A DNA stretch of 64,000 bases, taken from contig NZ_FXTL01000010.1 of assembly GCF_900182665.1 (NCBI RefSeq), positions 1-64,000 of the forward strand, in the 5' to 3' direction. Position 1 is the stretch's first letter, and each line of letters begins with the position of its first letter. This document shows, one piece after another, positions 9,274-18,209 of the stretch. A program made the translations under genes and the position numbers. The stretch is from Propioniciclava tarda (lineage in GTDB: Bacteria; Actinomycetota; Actinomycetes; Propionibacteriales; Propionibacteriaceae). The notes beneath the pieces are model-generated. The model was given only the letters and a program-made list of their open reading frames with translations, was not told where the DNA came from and made no database searches.

Positions 9274-9885
9274 TCACGCCCGCCGGGCCACCACCGCTTC
9301 CACGAGGCGTCCCCGGCTCGCGCGGACGTCCTCGACGACGAAACCGGACGCCGCCAGCGTGAGAAGCGGACGCCGCCGCCAGCACTCGCCGGTGTGGGCC
9401 GTCATCGCGTCCGCGAGGCGCTGGGCCCCGCGCACCGGCGCCCAGGACGACTCGACGTGGTCGAGCAGCAGCAACCGCCCGCCCGGACGCAGCACCCGGG
9501 CGAACTCGCCGAGCGTGCGGGCCACGTCCGGGACCGAGCACAGCAGTAGGGTGGCCACGACCGTGTCGAGGGCGGCGTCGGCCTCGTCCAGGCTGTCGGC
9601 GACGCCGAGCCTCAGGTCGGCGGCGCGGCCCAGCTCCGAGGCGCGCCGCCCGGCGACCGCCAGCATCGCCGGGCTGGAGTCGACGCCGGTCAGCTCGACC
9701 GTGTCGGGGTAGAGCGGCAGGTTGACGCCCGTCCCGATGCCCGCCTCCAGGGTGCGGCCGCGGGCGCGGGCCAGCAGGCGCGTCCGTTCCGGCCCCAGCC
9801 ACCGGCGCTCCAGCGGCTGCATCGCGCGGTCGTACGCGCCGGCGGCCCGATTCCAGAGGCGCCGCTGCTCGTCCTCGGCGGTCAT
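9274..9885 (-). CDS. class I SAM-dependent methyltransferase
   Basis: 203 aa. Motif I LEAGIGTGVNLPLY at about residues 46-59, then GVDSSPAMLAVA and LRPGGRLLLLDHVES, mark a Rossmann methyltransferase of the UbiE/phospholipid-methyltransferase type. The preceding region WNRAAGAYDRAMQPLERR is common in this subgroup. The substrate is unknown. The ATG at 9885 is 7 bp after the polA stop, so it probably forms an operon with polA. Confidence 0.85.
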   Translation of the reverse strand: MTAEDEQRRLWNRAAGAYDRAMQPLERRWLGPERTRLLARARGRTLEAGIGTGVNLPLYPDTVELTGVDSSPAMLAVAGRRASELGRAADLRLGVADSLDEADAALDTVVATLLLCSVPDVARTLGEFARVLRPGGRLLLLDHVESSWAPVRGAQRLADAMTAHTGECWRRRPLLTLAASGFVVEDVRASRGRLVEAVVARRA

Positions 9886-9892
9886 GACCCGG

Positions 9893-12592
9893 TCAGTGCG
9901 CCGCCTCGTGCCAGGTGCGGCCGACGCCCACCGAGACGTCCAGCGGGACCGTGAGGTCGATGGCGTGCCCCATGCGGTCGCGGACCAGGGCCTCCAGCGT
10001 CTCGCGCTCCCCCGGCGCCACCTCGAAGACCAGCTCGTCGTGGACCTGCAACAGCATGCGCGAGGCGAGTCCGGCTTCGGCGAGCCCCTTCTCCACGTCG
10101 AGCATGGCCACCTTGATGATGTCGGCCGCCGACCCTTGGATCGGGGCGTTCAGGGCCATGCGCTCGGCCATCTCGCGACGCTGCCGGTTGCTGGAGGTCA
10201 GATCGGGTAGGTACCGGCGGCGCCCGAGCAGCGTCTCGGTATAGCCGGTCTTCCGAGCCTGGGCGACGAGGCCGTCGAGGTAGGCGCGCGAGTTGCCGAA
10301 CACCTCGAAGTACTCGTCCATCAGCCCCCGCGCCTCGGATGTCGGGATGCCGAGCTGGGCCGACAGCCCGAACGCGCTGAGCCCGTACGCGAGCCCGTAG
10401 TTCATCGCCTTGACCTTGGCCCGTTGCCCGGGTGTCACGTCGGACGGGTCGACGTCGAACACGCGGGCCGCGGTGGCGCTGTGGAAGTCGTGGCCCGAGC
10501 CGAACGCCTCGATGAGCGCCTCGTCGGCCGACGCGTGCGCCATGATCCGCATTTCGATCTGGCTGTAGTCCACGCTCATCAGAGACTCGTAGCCCGCGCC
10601 CACGACGAAGGCCTCGCGGATGCGGCGGCCGTCCGGCGTCCGGATCGGGATGTTCTGCAGGTTGGGATCGGTCGAGCTGAGGCGTCCGGTGGCCGCGATC
10701 GTCTGCACGTACGTCGTGTGGATGCGGCCGTCATCGGCGATGGACTTCTGCAGCCCGTCGACCGTCTGGCGCAGCCGGATCTGGTCGCGGTGCCGCAGCA
10801 GGTGCTCCAGGAACGGATGCCCCGTCTTGAGATAGAGCGAGTCGAGCGCGTCGGCGTCCGTCGTGTAGCCCGTGCGCGTCTTGCGCGTCTTGGGCATGCC
10901 CAGTTCGTCGAAGAGCACGGTCTGCAACTGCTTCGGTGAGCCGAGGTTGATCTGCTTGCCGAGCACCTCGTAGGCGGCCTGTTCGGCCGCCCGGACCTGG
11001 CCGTCGAACGTCTTGTAGAGCTCGTCCAGGTAGTCCTCGTCAACGGCGATGCCGGTGCGCTCCATGGTGGCCAGCGTGCGCAGCAGGGGCTGCTCAACCT
11101 CGACAAGGAGCGCCCCCGCACCCTGCGCGGTCAGCTCGGACGCCAGCGTCTCGGCCAGCTCGACGACGGCCTTCGCCCGGATCATCGCGTCGACGCCGGA
11201 GTCGTCCGGCGCCTCTTCGAACAGCGCCAGCTGGTCGCTGTCGGCGCTCTCGGTCTTGGACGCCGCCGCGAGTTCGCGCTTGAGGTGCCGCACGGTCAGG
11301 TCGGCCAGGTCGAAGACCCGCTGGTCAGGACGCAACAGGTAGGCGGCCAGCTGGGTATCCACGACGAGGCCCTGCAGATCCCAGCCTCGGGACCACAGCG
11401 CCAGCAGCGGCCCCTTCGCGTCGTGCATGGCCTTCGGCGCGCGCGGGTCCGCCAGCCAGGACGCGAGCGCCGCATCGTCGGCGGGGGTCAACGCGGACGC
11501 GTCCAGCCAGGCCGCCGACGCATCGGCGGAGGCGAGCGCCAGCCCCTGGACGTCACCCGTCCCGGCGCGCCAGCGACCTCCCACCTGGACGCCGACCAGT
11601 CCCGTCGCGTGCTCGGCGAGCCAGCCGGCGACCTGCCCGGGCGCGAGGACGGCGCCGTCGATGTCGAGCCCACCCTCGGGCTCCAGCTGCTTCTGCGGGA
11701 GGGTCTCCATCAGCCGATCGCGCAACACCCGGAACTCGAGTGAGTCGAAGAGGGTGTGCACGGCCTCGCGGTCCCAGTCGCGCCGCTCGAAGTCGGACAG
11801 GCCCTTCGGCAGGTCGAGGTCGCCGACGAGCTCGTTCAGCACCCGGTTGCGTCGCACGTCTTCGATACGCTCGCGCAACGCCTCTCCGGCCTTACCCGTG
11901 ACCGAGTCCGCTTGTCGCAGCAGGTTCTCCAGGCCGTCGTAGGTGGCGATCCACTTGGCAGCGGTCTTCGGGCCGACGCCCGGAATGCCGGGCAGGTTGT
12001 CGGAGGTCTCGCCCACCAGGGCCGCCAGCTCCGGGTAGCGCTGCGGCGGCACGCCGTACTTCTCCTCGACCGATGCGGGCGTGTAGCGCCACAGATCCGA
12101 GACACCCTTGCGCGGGTACAGCACGGTCGTCGAGTCGTTCACCAGTTGCAGCGAGTCGCGGTCGCCCGTGCAGATCAGCGTCTCCCACTGCGCCGCGGAC
12201 GCCTGCCGTGCGAGCGTGGCGATGATGTCGTCGGCCTCGAAGCCGTCCTGCTCCAGGTGGACGATGTTGAGGGCGTCCAGCACCTCCTTGACCAAGTCGA
12301 CTTGGCCCTTGAACTCGTCGGGGCTCTTACTTCGATTGGCCTTGTAGCCGTCCCATTGCTCGGAGCGGAAGGTCTGTCGCGAGACGTCGAAGGCGACGCA
12401 GATGTGGGTCGGCTGTTCGTCGCGCAGCACGTTGATGAGCATCGCCGTGAACCCGTACACCGCGTTGGTGTGCTGCCCGGTCGAGGTCGAGAAGTTGTCG
12501 ACCGGCAGGGCATAAAAGGCTCGGTAGGCGACCGAGTGGCCGTCGATCAGCAGCAGCCGTGGACGTTCGGACGGCTCATGAGTCTGGGTCAC
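9893..12592 (-). CDS. polA: DNA polymerase I
   Basis: 899 aa, the normal length. PolA fills gaps in excision repair and removes primers. Residues 1-290 form the 5'-3' exonuclease (LLIDGHSVAYRAFYALP, DGFEADDIIATLA, GVGPKTAAKWI). The middle is a degenerate 3'-5' exonuclease-like domain without clear catalytic acids, common in actinobacteria. The C-terminal polymerase domain has VDYSQIEMR, KAMNYGLAYGLS and QVHDELVFE. The start is GTG at 12592. TAGAGT with a 6-nt gap before this GTG predicts a leaderless transcript. Confidence 0.97.
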   Translation of the reverse strand: MTQTHEPSERPRLLLIDGHSVAYRAFYALPVDNFSTSTGQHTNAVYGFTAMLINVLRDEQPTHICVAFDVSRQTFRSEQWDGYKANRSKSPDEFKGQVDLVKEVLDALNIVHLEQDGFEADDIIATLARQASAAQWETLICTGDRDSLQLVNDSTTVLYPRKGVSDLWRYTPASVEEKYGVPPQRYPELAALVGETSDNLPGIPGVGPKTAAKWIATYDGLENLLRQADSVTGKAGEALRERIEDVRRNRVLNELVGDLDLPKGLSDFERRDWDREAVHTLFDSLEFRVLRDRLMETLPQKQLEPEGGLDIDGAVLAPGQVAGWLAEHATGLVGVQVGGRWRAGTGDVQGLALASADASAAWLDASALTPADDAALASWLADPRAPKAMHDAKGPLLALWSRGWDLQGLVVDTQLAAYLLRPDQRVFDLADLTVRHLKRELAAASKTESADSDQLALFEEAPDDSGVDAMIRAKAVVELAETLASELTAQGAGALLVEVEQPLLRTLATMERTGIAVDEDYLDELYKTFDGQVRAAEQAAYEVLGKQINLGSPKQLQTVLFDELGMPKTRKTRTGYTTDADALDSLYLKTGHPFLEHLLRHRDQIRLRQTVDGLQKSIADDGRIHTTYVQTIAATGRLSSTDPNLQNIPIRTPDGRRIREAFVVGAGYESLMSVDYSQIEMRIMAHASADEALIEAFGSGHDFHSATAARVFDVDPSDVTPGQRAKVKAMNYGLAYGLSAFGLSAQLGIPTSEARGLMDEYFEVFGNSRAYLDGLVAQARKTGYTETLLGRRRYLPDLTSSNRQRREMAERMALNAPIQGSAADIIKVAMLDVEKGLAEAGLASRMLLQVHDELVFEVAPGERETLEALVRDRMGHAIDLTVPLDVSVGVGRTWHEAAH

Positions 12593-12598
12593 ACGGCG

Positions 12599-12604
12599 AC
12601 TCTA
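12599..12604 (-). promoter_or_regulatory. -10 element of polA, leaderless type
   Basis: TAGAGT on the minus strand followed by CGCCGT and then the polA GTG. The 6-nt spacing puts transcription start on the G of the start codon. Confidence 0.5.
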
Positions 12605-12650
12605 GTGCCGTCCTCCGACAAGAACGTCCGTGCAGCCTCGCCGCAGGGAC

Positions 12651-13289
12651 TCAGGCGTCGGCATCCGCGCTCTTCTTCTTGCCCTTCTTCGTGGGCGCCC
12701 CGGCGTTGCTGTGGTCGATGACGCCCTCGGCGACCTCGCGCATCGACTTGCGCAGGTCCATGGCCGTCTTCTGAATCCAGCGGAAGGCCTCGGGCTCCGA
12801 CAGCCCCAGCCCCTCCATCAGCAGTCCCTTGGCCTGGTCGACGGCCTTGCGGGACGCCAACCGCTCGTGCAGGTCCTCCACCTCGGCCTCGACCGCCCGG
12901 ATCTCGGCGTAGCGGGCCATCGCCAGCTCGATGGCCGGCACCACGTCGGACGCGTCGAAGGGCTTGACCACGTAGGCCATCGCGCCCGCCTCGCGGGCCC
13001 GGTCGATCAGCTCGCGCTGGCTGAAGGCCGTCAGCATGACCACGGGGGCGATGCGCTCCTCCGCGATGATGGACGCCGCCGTGATGCCGTCCATGTGCGG
13101 CATCTTGACGTCCATGACGACGAGATCCGGGGTCAGCTCGCGGGCCAATTTTACGGCTTCCTCGCCGTTGCCCGCCTGGCCGACGACCTCGTAGCCCTCG
13201 CCCTGCAACAGCTCAACGAGGTCCAGTCGGATGAGCGCCTCGTCCTCGGCGACCAGGACCCGCGGACCAGCAACGTGCTCAGAACTCAC
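12651..13289 (-). CDS. pdtaR: ANTAR-domain response regulator, PdtaR-like
   Basis: 212 aa. A CheY receiver domain (residues 10-125) with acidic pocket AEDE, phospho-acceptor Asp60 in VVMDVKMP, conserved T in MLTAFS and K in VVKPF is joined to an ANTAR RNA-binding domain (about 140-195; AVDQAKGLLMEGLGLSEPEAFRWIQ has the ANTAR pattern). Family members are transcription antitermination regulators; the mycobacterial PdtaR partner is the histidine kinase PdtaS, which is not in this window. The start is GTG at 13289, with AGAGGA before it. A Lys-rich tail (KKGKKKSADADA) closes the protein. Polarity opposite to the tRNA gene suggests a shared divergent promoter region. Confidence 0.92.
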   Translation of the reverse strand: MSSEHVAGPRVLVAEDEALIRLDLVELLQGEGYEVVGQAGNGEEAVKLARELTPDLVVMDVKMPHMDGITAASIIAEERIAPVVMLTAFSQRELIDRAREAGAMAYVVKPFDASDVVPAIELAMARYAEIRAVEAEVEDLHERLASRKAVDQAKGLLMEGLGLSEPEAFRWIQKTAMDLRKSMREVAEGVIDHSNAGAPTKKGKKKSADADA

Positions 13290-13327
13290 TTCATCCTCTT
13301 CCCTCGGGGCGCCGTCGCCCCGTTCGA

Positions 13328-13356
13328 TCGATGACGGGCGCTTATGGCAGGATAGT
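13328..13356 (+). promoter_or_regulatory. candidate tRNA-Leu promoter
   Basis: TCGATG (13328-13333), 17 bp, then GATAGT (13351-13356), ending 8 nt before the tRNA. The overlapping minus-strand TATCCT (13349-13354) could serve as the -10 of the divergent pdtaR gene. Confidence 0.35.
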
Positions 13357-13364
13357 CCCGCCCT

Positions 13365-13447
13365 GCCGGGGTGGCGGAATGGTAGACGCGGTCGGCTCAA
13401 ACCCGACTGGCTGAAAGGCTGTAGGGGTTCGAGTCCCCTCTCCGGCA
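13365..13447 (+). tRNA. tRNA-Leu (anticodon CAA)
   Basis: 83 nt with a long class II variable arm. The acceptor stem GCCGGGG pairs with CTCCGGC (one G-U pair). The anticodon stem GTCGG/CCGAC is perfect, and the loop CTCAAAC gives anticodon CAA at 13398-13400, reading UUG. The T arm carries GGTTCGAGTCC. CCA is not encoded. It lies between the minus-strand genes pdtaR and pyk. Confidence 0.97.
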
Positions 13448-13451
13448 CAGA

Positions 13452-14885
13452 TCACGGAACTTGCACGACACGCAGCGAGTTCGTCTTCCCCGCCGAATGC
13501 CGCGGGTTGCCCGCCACGATCACGATCTGGTCGCCGGACGCCACCATGGGCTCCTGATGGTCCTCGATCTCCAGGGTCGCCTCCTGCAGCATGTCCAGGA
13601 TGTGCGCGACCATCGAGTCGATCGTGGTGAACTCCGGCGTCGTCCAGGACTTGACGCCCCACGCCAGGGTCATGTGCTGGCTCGTCCGCGGGTCCGGGCT
13701 GAACGAACACACCTGGATCTCGGACCGCATCCGGCACAGTCGCAGCGTCGTGTCGCCGGTCTTGGTGTAGGCGACGAGGTACTTCGCGCCGACCCGCTCG
13801 GCCACCTCGATGGCCGCCTTGGCGATGACGCCCGACGTCGTGTGCGGATTCCAGTCCAGGTGCGCGATCTTCGAGATGCCGAGCGACTCGGTCTTGTTGA
13901 TGATCCGCGACATCGTTTCCACGGCCACGTTCGGGTAGGCGCCCACCGCGGTCTCGCCGGACAGCATGACCGCGTCCGCACCGTCCAGTATCGCGTTCGC
14001 GACATCGGACGCCTCCGCGCGCGTCGGCCGCGGCGTTGTGATCATCGACTCGAGCATCTGGGTGGCGACGATGACCGGCTTTGCCCACCGCCGGGCGGCC
14101 GTGATGATGATCTTCTGCGCGTTCGGGACGTCCTCCAGGGGCAGCTCGACCCCGAGGTCGCCGCGGGCCACCATGACGGCGTCGAAGGCGTCCACGATCT
14201 CTTCCAGGTGATCCATCGCCTGCGGCTTCTCGATCTTGGCGATGACCGGGACGCGTCGGCCCAGCTCGTCCATGATCGCGTGGACCGGCTCGATATCGGC
14301 GGCCGACCTGACGAAGGACAGCGCGACCATGTCGATGCCGTGAGTCAACGCCCAGCGCAGGTCGTCGGCGTCCTTCTCGGACAGCGCCGGCACGCTGACG
14401 GCGACGCCCGGCAGGTTGATGCCCTTGTGGTCGCTGACGCGTCCGCCGACGACGACCTCGGTGATCACGTCGGTGTCGGTCACCTCGACCGCGACGAGCT
14501 CGACTTTGCCGTCGTCCAGCAGGATCTGGTCGCCGGGACGGACGTCCTCGGTGAGCGTCTTCAGCGTGGTGCCGCAGCAGGTCACGTCGCCCGGGACCTC
14601 ACGCGTCGTGATCGTGAAGCGGTCGCCCCGGTTCAGCAACTGCGGCCCTTCAGCGAAGGTCTCCAGCCGGATCTTCGGCCCCTGCAGGTCGGCGAACGTG
14701 CCGACCGGGCGCCCCACGACGCTCGCCGCTTCGCGCACCTGGTGCAGGCGAGCGAGGTGGTCGGGGTAGGAGCCGTGACTCATGTTGAGGCGGGCCACGT
14801 TCATGCCGGCCCGCACCAGCGCCTCGACACCGCCTTCGACGTCGGTCGCCGGGCCGAGGGTACAAACGATCTTTGCCTTACGCAC
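13452..14885 (-). CDS. pyk: pyruvate kinase
   Basis: 477 aa. Converts PEP and ADP to pyruvate and ATP, the last step of glycolysis. The family landmarks are present: KIVCTLGPAT at the N-terminus, NMSHGSYPDHLARL, the catalytic-site IAKIEKPQAMDHLEEI with MVARGDLGVELPLEDV, and ATQMLESMITTPRPTRAE. The C-terminal allosteric domain includes AYTKTGDTTLRLCRMR. I choose the GTG at 14885 (VRKAKIVCTLG); a TTG two codons upstream is also possible. TAGGGT lies exactly 6 nt before this GTG, so the mRNA is probably leaderless. The gene starts 21 bp after the rluD stop. Confidence 0.96.
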   Translation of the reverse strand: MRKAKIVCTLGPATDVEGGVEALVRAGMNVARLNMSHGSYPDHLARLHQVREAASVVGRPVGTFADLQGPKIRLETFAEGPQLLNRGDRFTITTREVPGDVTCCGTTLKTLTEDVRPGDQILLDDGKVELVAVEVTDTDVITEVVVGGRVSDHKGINLPGVAVSVPALSEKDADDLRWALTHGIDMVALSFVRSAADIEPVHAIMDELGRRVPVIAKIEKPQAMDHLEEIVDAFDAVMVARGDLGVELPLEDVPNAQKIIITAARRWAKPVIVATQMLESMITTPRPTRAEASDVANAILDGADAVMLSGETAVGAYPNVAVETMSRIINKTESLGISKIAHLDWNPHTTSGVIAKAAIEVAERVGAKYLVAYTKTGDTTLRLCRMRSEIQVCSFSPDPRTSQHMTLAWGVKSWTTPEFTTIDSMVAHILDMLQEATLEIEDHQEPMVASGDQIVIVAGNPRHSAGKTNSLRVVQVP

Positions 14886-14891
14886 GAGCAA

Positions 14892-14897
14892 ACCCTA
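14892..14897 (-). promoter_or_regulatory. -10 element of pyk, leaderless type
   Basis: TAGGGT on the minus strand, 6 nt before the pyk GTG. It lies in the short rluD-pyk spacer, so pyk can be transcribed independently of rluD. Confidence 0.45.
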
Positions 14898-14906
14898 GCC
14901 GAGGAG

Positions 14907-15821
14907 CTAGCGAGCCCGAATCACCGCCAGTGCCTGAGCCAGGTCCTCCGGGTACGGCGATGAGAACTCGGCCCACTCCCCCGTGCCGGGATGCACGAAG
15001 CCCAGCCGCGTCGCATGGAGCCACTGACGGTCCAGGTTCAGCTCTGCGGCCAACACCGGATTCGCCCCGTACAACGGGTCGCCGATGACCGGATGCCTGA
15101 GCGCGGCCAGGTGGACGCGGATCTGATGCGTCCGGCCGGTTTCCAGGTGGATCTCGAGCAGGGTCGCCGAGCGAAAAGCTTCGAGCGTCTCGTAGTGGGT
15201 GACCGAGTGCCGTCCACCGTCGATGACCGCCATCTTCCAGTCGTGGCCCGGATGGCGCGCGATGGGGGCGTCGATCGTGCCGCTGAAGGGGTCCGGGTGG
15301 CCCTGGACAAGCGTGTGGTAGACCTTCTCGACCGTCCGGTCGCGGAAGGCACGCTTCAGGGCGGTGTAGGCGGGCTCGCTCTTCGCGACCACCATCAGCC
15401 CCGACGTGCCGACGTCCAGGCGCTGGACGATGCCCCGCCGCTCGGACGCCCCCGAGGTCGAGATGCGGAAGCCGGCGGCCGCCAGGTGGGCGAGCACGTC
15501 GGGTCCGTCCCAGCCAAGCGACGGGTGCGCCGCAACACCCGCGGGTTTGTCGATGACGACGATGTCGGCGTCGTCGTGAACGATCCGCATGCCCTCGACG
15601 AACGCCGGCACCACCTCGGCGAGTTTGGGCTCCGTCAGTTCAACCTCGAGCATGTCACCGGCCGCCACCCTGTCTGACTTGGTCACGACCCGACCGTTCA
15701 GCTGGACGCCGCCGCTCTCGATCAGCTCGGCGATCCGGCTGCGGCTGACACCGGTCATGCGGGACGCCGCGGCGTCCACGCGCTCTCCGGCGAGCCCGTC
15801 CGGAACCAGTTGGACGCTCAC
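14907..15821 (-). CDS. rluD: RluA/RluD family pseudouridine synthase
   Basis: 304 aa. An N-terminal S4 RNA-binding domain (about residues 12-75; [32 protein letters not shown]) is followed by the RluA catalytic domain, with the active-site Asp in [20 protein letters not shown] and the conserved [11 protein letters not shown]. Family members modify uridines in the large-subunit rRNA; which site is used here cannot be decided. The start is GTG at 15821, overlapping the lspA stop as GTGA, so the two are translationally coupled, an arrangement common in bacteria. Confidence 0.93.
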   Translation of the reverse strand: MSVQLVPDGLAGERVDAAASRMTGVSRSRIAELIESGGVQLNGRVVTKSDRVAAGDMLEVELTEPKLAEVVPAFVEGMRIVHDDADIVVIDKPAGVAAHPSLGWDGPDVLAHLAAAGFRISTSGASERRGIVQRLDVGTSGLMVVAKSEPAYTALKRAFRDRTVEKVYHTLVQGHPDPFSGTIDAPIARHPGHDWKMAVIDGGRHSVTHYETLEAFRSATLLEIHLETGRTHQIRVHLAALRHPVIGDPLYGANPVLAAELNLDRQWLHATRLGFVHPGTGEWAEFSSPYPEDLAQALAVIRAR

Positions 15822-16369
15822 GACTTGTCAGCCAGGGACCCGCCCTCGGGCCCGACCTTCCCGAACATAACGAACCAGATGATCAAGACGGCAGCGGCGG
15901 TGATGAACATGTCCGCCACGTTGAAGATGGCGAAGTAGGGCAGTTCGATGAAATCCACCACATGCCCCCGCATCGGGCCGGGCTCCCGGAAGAGCCGATC
16001 GGCGAGGTTGCCGGCCACCCCGGCCAGCAGGAAACCTTCAGCGACGGCCCAGCCGGCGTGCTTCACCCGAGGGATGAGGTAGCCGCCCACGAAGGCGAAC
16101 GCGGCGACGGCGATGCAGGACAGGACGATGGTGAAATTCTCGCCCATGCTGAAGGCGGCGCCGGGGTTACGCACCAGTTGCAGCGTGACGAAGCCCCCGA
16201 GGAGCTTCGGGGGCTGCAGCGGGTCCAGGAACGTCAGGGCGGCCGTCTTGGCGGCGTAGTCGGCGATGAGGCCGAGCACCCCGATCGCGTACGCCAGGCT
16301 GAGCAGACGGACGGAACGGCGTCCCGGAGCGGTGTTGACGACTATCGCCGTTCCTCCCGCTGCTTGCAC
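15818..16369 (-). CDS. lspA: lipoprotein signal peptidase
   Basis: About 183 aa. LspA is the inner-membrane aspartic protease that removes lipoprotein signal peptides after lipidation. Four hydrophobic segments are visible. Family motifs are [35 protein letters not shown] (catalytic Asp) and [12 protein letters not shown] (catalytic Asp). The start is uncertain. The in-frame GTG at 16369 overlaps the DksA/TraR-type gene by 28 bp and lacks a good ribosome binding site. The clear GGGAGGA lies further downstream, 5-7 nt before an ATA at 16345, with no ATG, GTG or TTG in range. Confidence 0.92.
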   Translation of the reverse strand: MQAAGGTAIVVNTAPGRRSVRLLSLAYAIGVLGLIADYAAKTAALTFLDPLQPPKLLGGFVTLQLVRNPGAAFSMGENFTIVLSCIAVAAFAFVGGYLIPRVKHAGWAVAEGFLLAGVAGNLADRLFREPGPMRGHVVDFIELPYFAIFNVADMFITAAAVLIIWFVMFGKVGPEGGSLADKS

Positions 16370-16758
16370 GGCAGGCACATGGTCGCGCGCGGGAACACCT
16401 GCAGGCGGTCCTTGCCGATAGGCTCGCCGCACGACTCGCACACGCCGTAGCGTCCGGTCTCGAAGCGATGCAGCGCTGACTGCGCCTGGTCGAGCATGTC
16501 CTTGGCGTTCTGGACGAGAGACATCTCCTGGTCGCGCTCGAAGTTGGTCGAGCCGACGTCGGCCGGGTCGCGTCCGGCGCCCTCGGTGCCCTCGTCGAAG
16601 AGGCTCGCCATGGTGGCCTCGGCCGTCTTGATGGCGCGTTCCATGCGGCCGATCTCGAACAGCAGTTCCTCGTGGACCTCGTCGATCTCATCCTGCGTCC
16701 AGGGCTCTTCGCCCTCGGCGACCGGGATGTCGAACCGAGTCCGCGCGTCCTTGGTCAT
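16342..16758 (-). CDS. DksA/TraR-type zinc-finger protein
   Basis: 138 aa. A coiled-coil N-terminal half (residues about 20-95) leads to a C-terminal four-cysteine zinc finger, CESC and CLPC separated by 17 residues, with the usual TGRYGVCESCGEPI. The fold suggests RNA polymerase binding as in the DksA/TraR family. Whether it responds to ppGpp in this organism is unknown. The acidic tip pair of DksA is not evident. It lies between divIVA and lspA, as in many actinobacteria. A possible -10 TACGCT is at 16796-16801 (minus strand). Confidence 0.88.
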   Translation of the reverse strand: MTKDARTRFDIPVAEGEEPWTQDEIDEVHEELLFEIGRMERAIKTAEATMASLFDEGTEGAGRDPADVGSTNFERDQEMSLVQNAKDMLDQAQSALHRFETGRYGVCESCGEPIGKDRLQVFPRATMCLPCKQREERR

Positions 16759-16836
16759 GGCCCGTACCTCTCAGTGGGATGGGGTGTGGCCGCTGAGCGT
16801 ACCACCTGAAACCGACGCCTGGACGACGTGGCAACA

Positions 16837-16869
16837 CGGCGGCCCGGGATCATCGATCCCGGGCCGCCG
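16837..16869 (-). terminator. divIVA terminator
   Basis: Perfect 15-bp GC-rich stem (16837-16851 with 16855-16869) and a 3-nt loop, 26 bp after the divIVA stop. The T tail is weak (GTGTTGCC). It separates divIVA from the DksA/TraR-type gene. Confidence 0.75.
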
Positions 16870-16894
16870 CAGTGTTTCAACGAGCGTGTTTCGC

Positions 16895-18046
16895 CTACTG
16901 CTCTTCGGGGTTGAGCAGCTTGTCGAGCTGCGGCGTGTGCGTCGCAACCGGGCCCATCTTGAGCAACTCGGGCTCGTCGGCGGGAGCCAACTCCGCCTTG
17001 CCGATGCGCTCGATATGCGAGTTCAGGTGGGCCGTGAAGGAGTCTCGGAAGTTCTTCTCGTAGTCGCGCAGGTGCGCAACCCGGGCGGCCAGCTGACCGT
17101 GCTCCGACTCCAACGTGCCGATGAGCTGATCGCGACGATCCGCGAACTCCTTGTCGAGGACGGCCTTGCGCTCGGAGTGCTCGACCTCGAGGCGCTCGCG
17201 CTTGGCCTGCGCCTCGGACGTCAGGCGGTGGGCCTCGGCTGCGGCGTCGTTGCGCGTGCGCGTGGCAGCGCCCAGCGCCTCGTTCTTCGCCCGCTCGGCC
17301 AGCGTCTCGGCCTCAGCCTTGACCCGCTGGGCGTGCGCCTCAGCCTCGGCCCGCGTGCGCTCCGCGTGCACCTGCGCCTCGGAGAGGCGGCGCTCGGCCT
17401 CGCTCTGCGCGCCGCTCACCAGGGCGTCCGCTTGAGTGGTCGCCATCTCCAGCAGGCGCGTCACGGCGGACGACGCCTCGGGAGCCGCGGTCAAGACGAG
17501 GCGCTCGACCTTGCCGTCGCCGCTGCTGACCACCGTGGAAGCGTCCTCGAGCTGCCGCTTGAGGCCGGACAGCTGCTCGTCGCGGCTCTGGATCTCGCCA
17601 CGGAGACCGTCGAGGTGGCTGCGGTGCGCCTCAAGCTCAGCCTGGACGCGGGCCAGTTCGGCCTGCTTCGCCTCGAGCTCGGCGCGAAGCTTGGAGACGT
17701 CGTCCGACTCGCCGCTGTGCGCGGCAGCCAACTCGGAACGCAGACGCTCGGCCTCGCCGCGCTGGGCGTCGGCCTCCTGACGGAAGGCAGCGATCTCGGC
17801 CCGCTGGCGCTCGATCTCGCCGTCACGATCCGCGATCAGACGCGCGAAGTGATCGTCAGCCTCACCGCTGACAGCCGCAGTTCCGCCCGAGCCAACCTGA
17901 CGCTTGAGGGTGCCGATCTCCTCGTTGAGGGCGATCAGGGTCTCCTCAACCTTGTCGACGAAGTTGTCGACATCGACCGGCTCATAGCCGTTGCGCCGGG
18001 CCAGGTGGAACTTGCAGTCGCGCACCTGCTCGATGGTCAGGGTCAT
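16895..18046 (-). CDS. wag31: DivIVA/Wag31 polar growth protein
   Basis: 383 aa. The N-terminal DivIVA membrane-binding domain is recognisable (residues 1-60, ending in VDNFVDKVEETLIALNEEIGTLKRQV), although the first turn (TIEQVRDCKFHLARRNGYEPVDVD) is unusual: the crossed-loop FxxxxRGYxxxEVD motif reads FHLARRNGYEPVDVD. A long Ala/Glu/Arg-rich coiled coil follows to about residue 350, then a disordered tail. In actinobacteria this protein marks the poles and recruits cell-wall synthesis. It closes the division cluster after sepF and has its own candidate promoter. Confidence 0.93.
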   Translation of the reverse strand: MTLTIEQVRDCKFHLARRNGYEPVDVDNFVDKVEETLIALNEEIGTLKRQVGSGGTAAVSGEADDHFARLIADRDGEIERQRAEIAAFRQEADAQRGEAERLRSELAAAHSGESDDVSKLRAELEAKQAELARVQAELEAHRSHLDGLRGEIQSRDEQLSGLKRQLEDASTVVSSGDGKVERLVLTAAPEASSAVTRLLEMATTQADALVSGAQSEAERRLSEAQVHAERTRAEAEAHAQRVKAEAETLAERAKNEALGAATRTRNDAAAEAHRLTSEAQAKRERLEVEHSERKAVLDKEFADRRDQLIGTLESEHGQLAARVAHLRDYEKNFRDSFTAHLNSHIERIGKAELAPADEPELLKMGPVATHTPQLDKLLNPEEQ

Positions 18047-18125
18047 ACGTTCACCTCACGAGTTGGGTCGTGTTCAACGACTCGGTGGTTCAACGAACGC
18101 CACGGAGCGGCGCCCACGGTGTTTC

Positions 18126-18155
18126 AGGCTAGCCGCCCGGCGCCGAACGCGCCAA
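18126..18155 (-). promoter_or_regulatory. candidate divIVA promoter, TTGGCG-18-TAGCCT
   Basis: -35 TTGGCG (18150-18155) and -10 TAGCCT (18126-18131) on the minus strand, in the 163-bp sepF-divIVA gap. It predicts a leader of about 75 nt. Confidence 0.5.
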
Positions 18156-18209
18156 GCGAAGGGGCCCGCTTTGGACCCCTGGTCGAACGACCCTCGACTC
18201 CCGCTTGAC

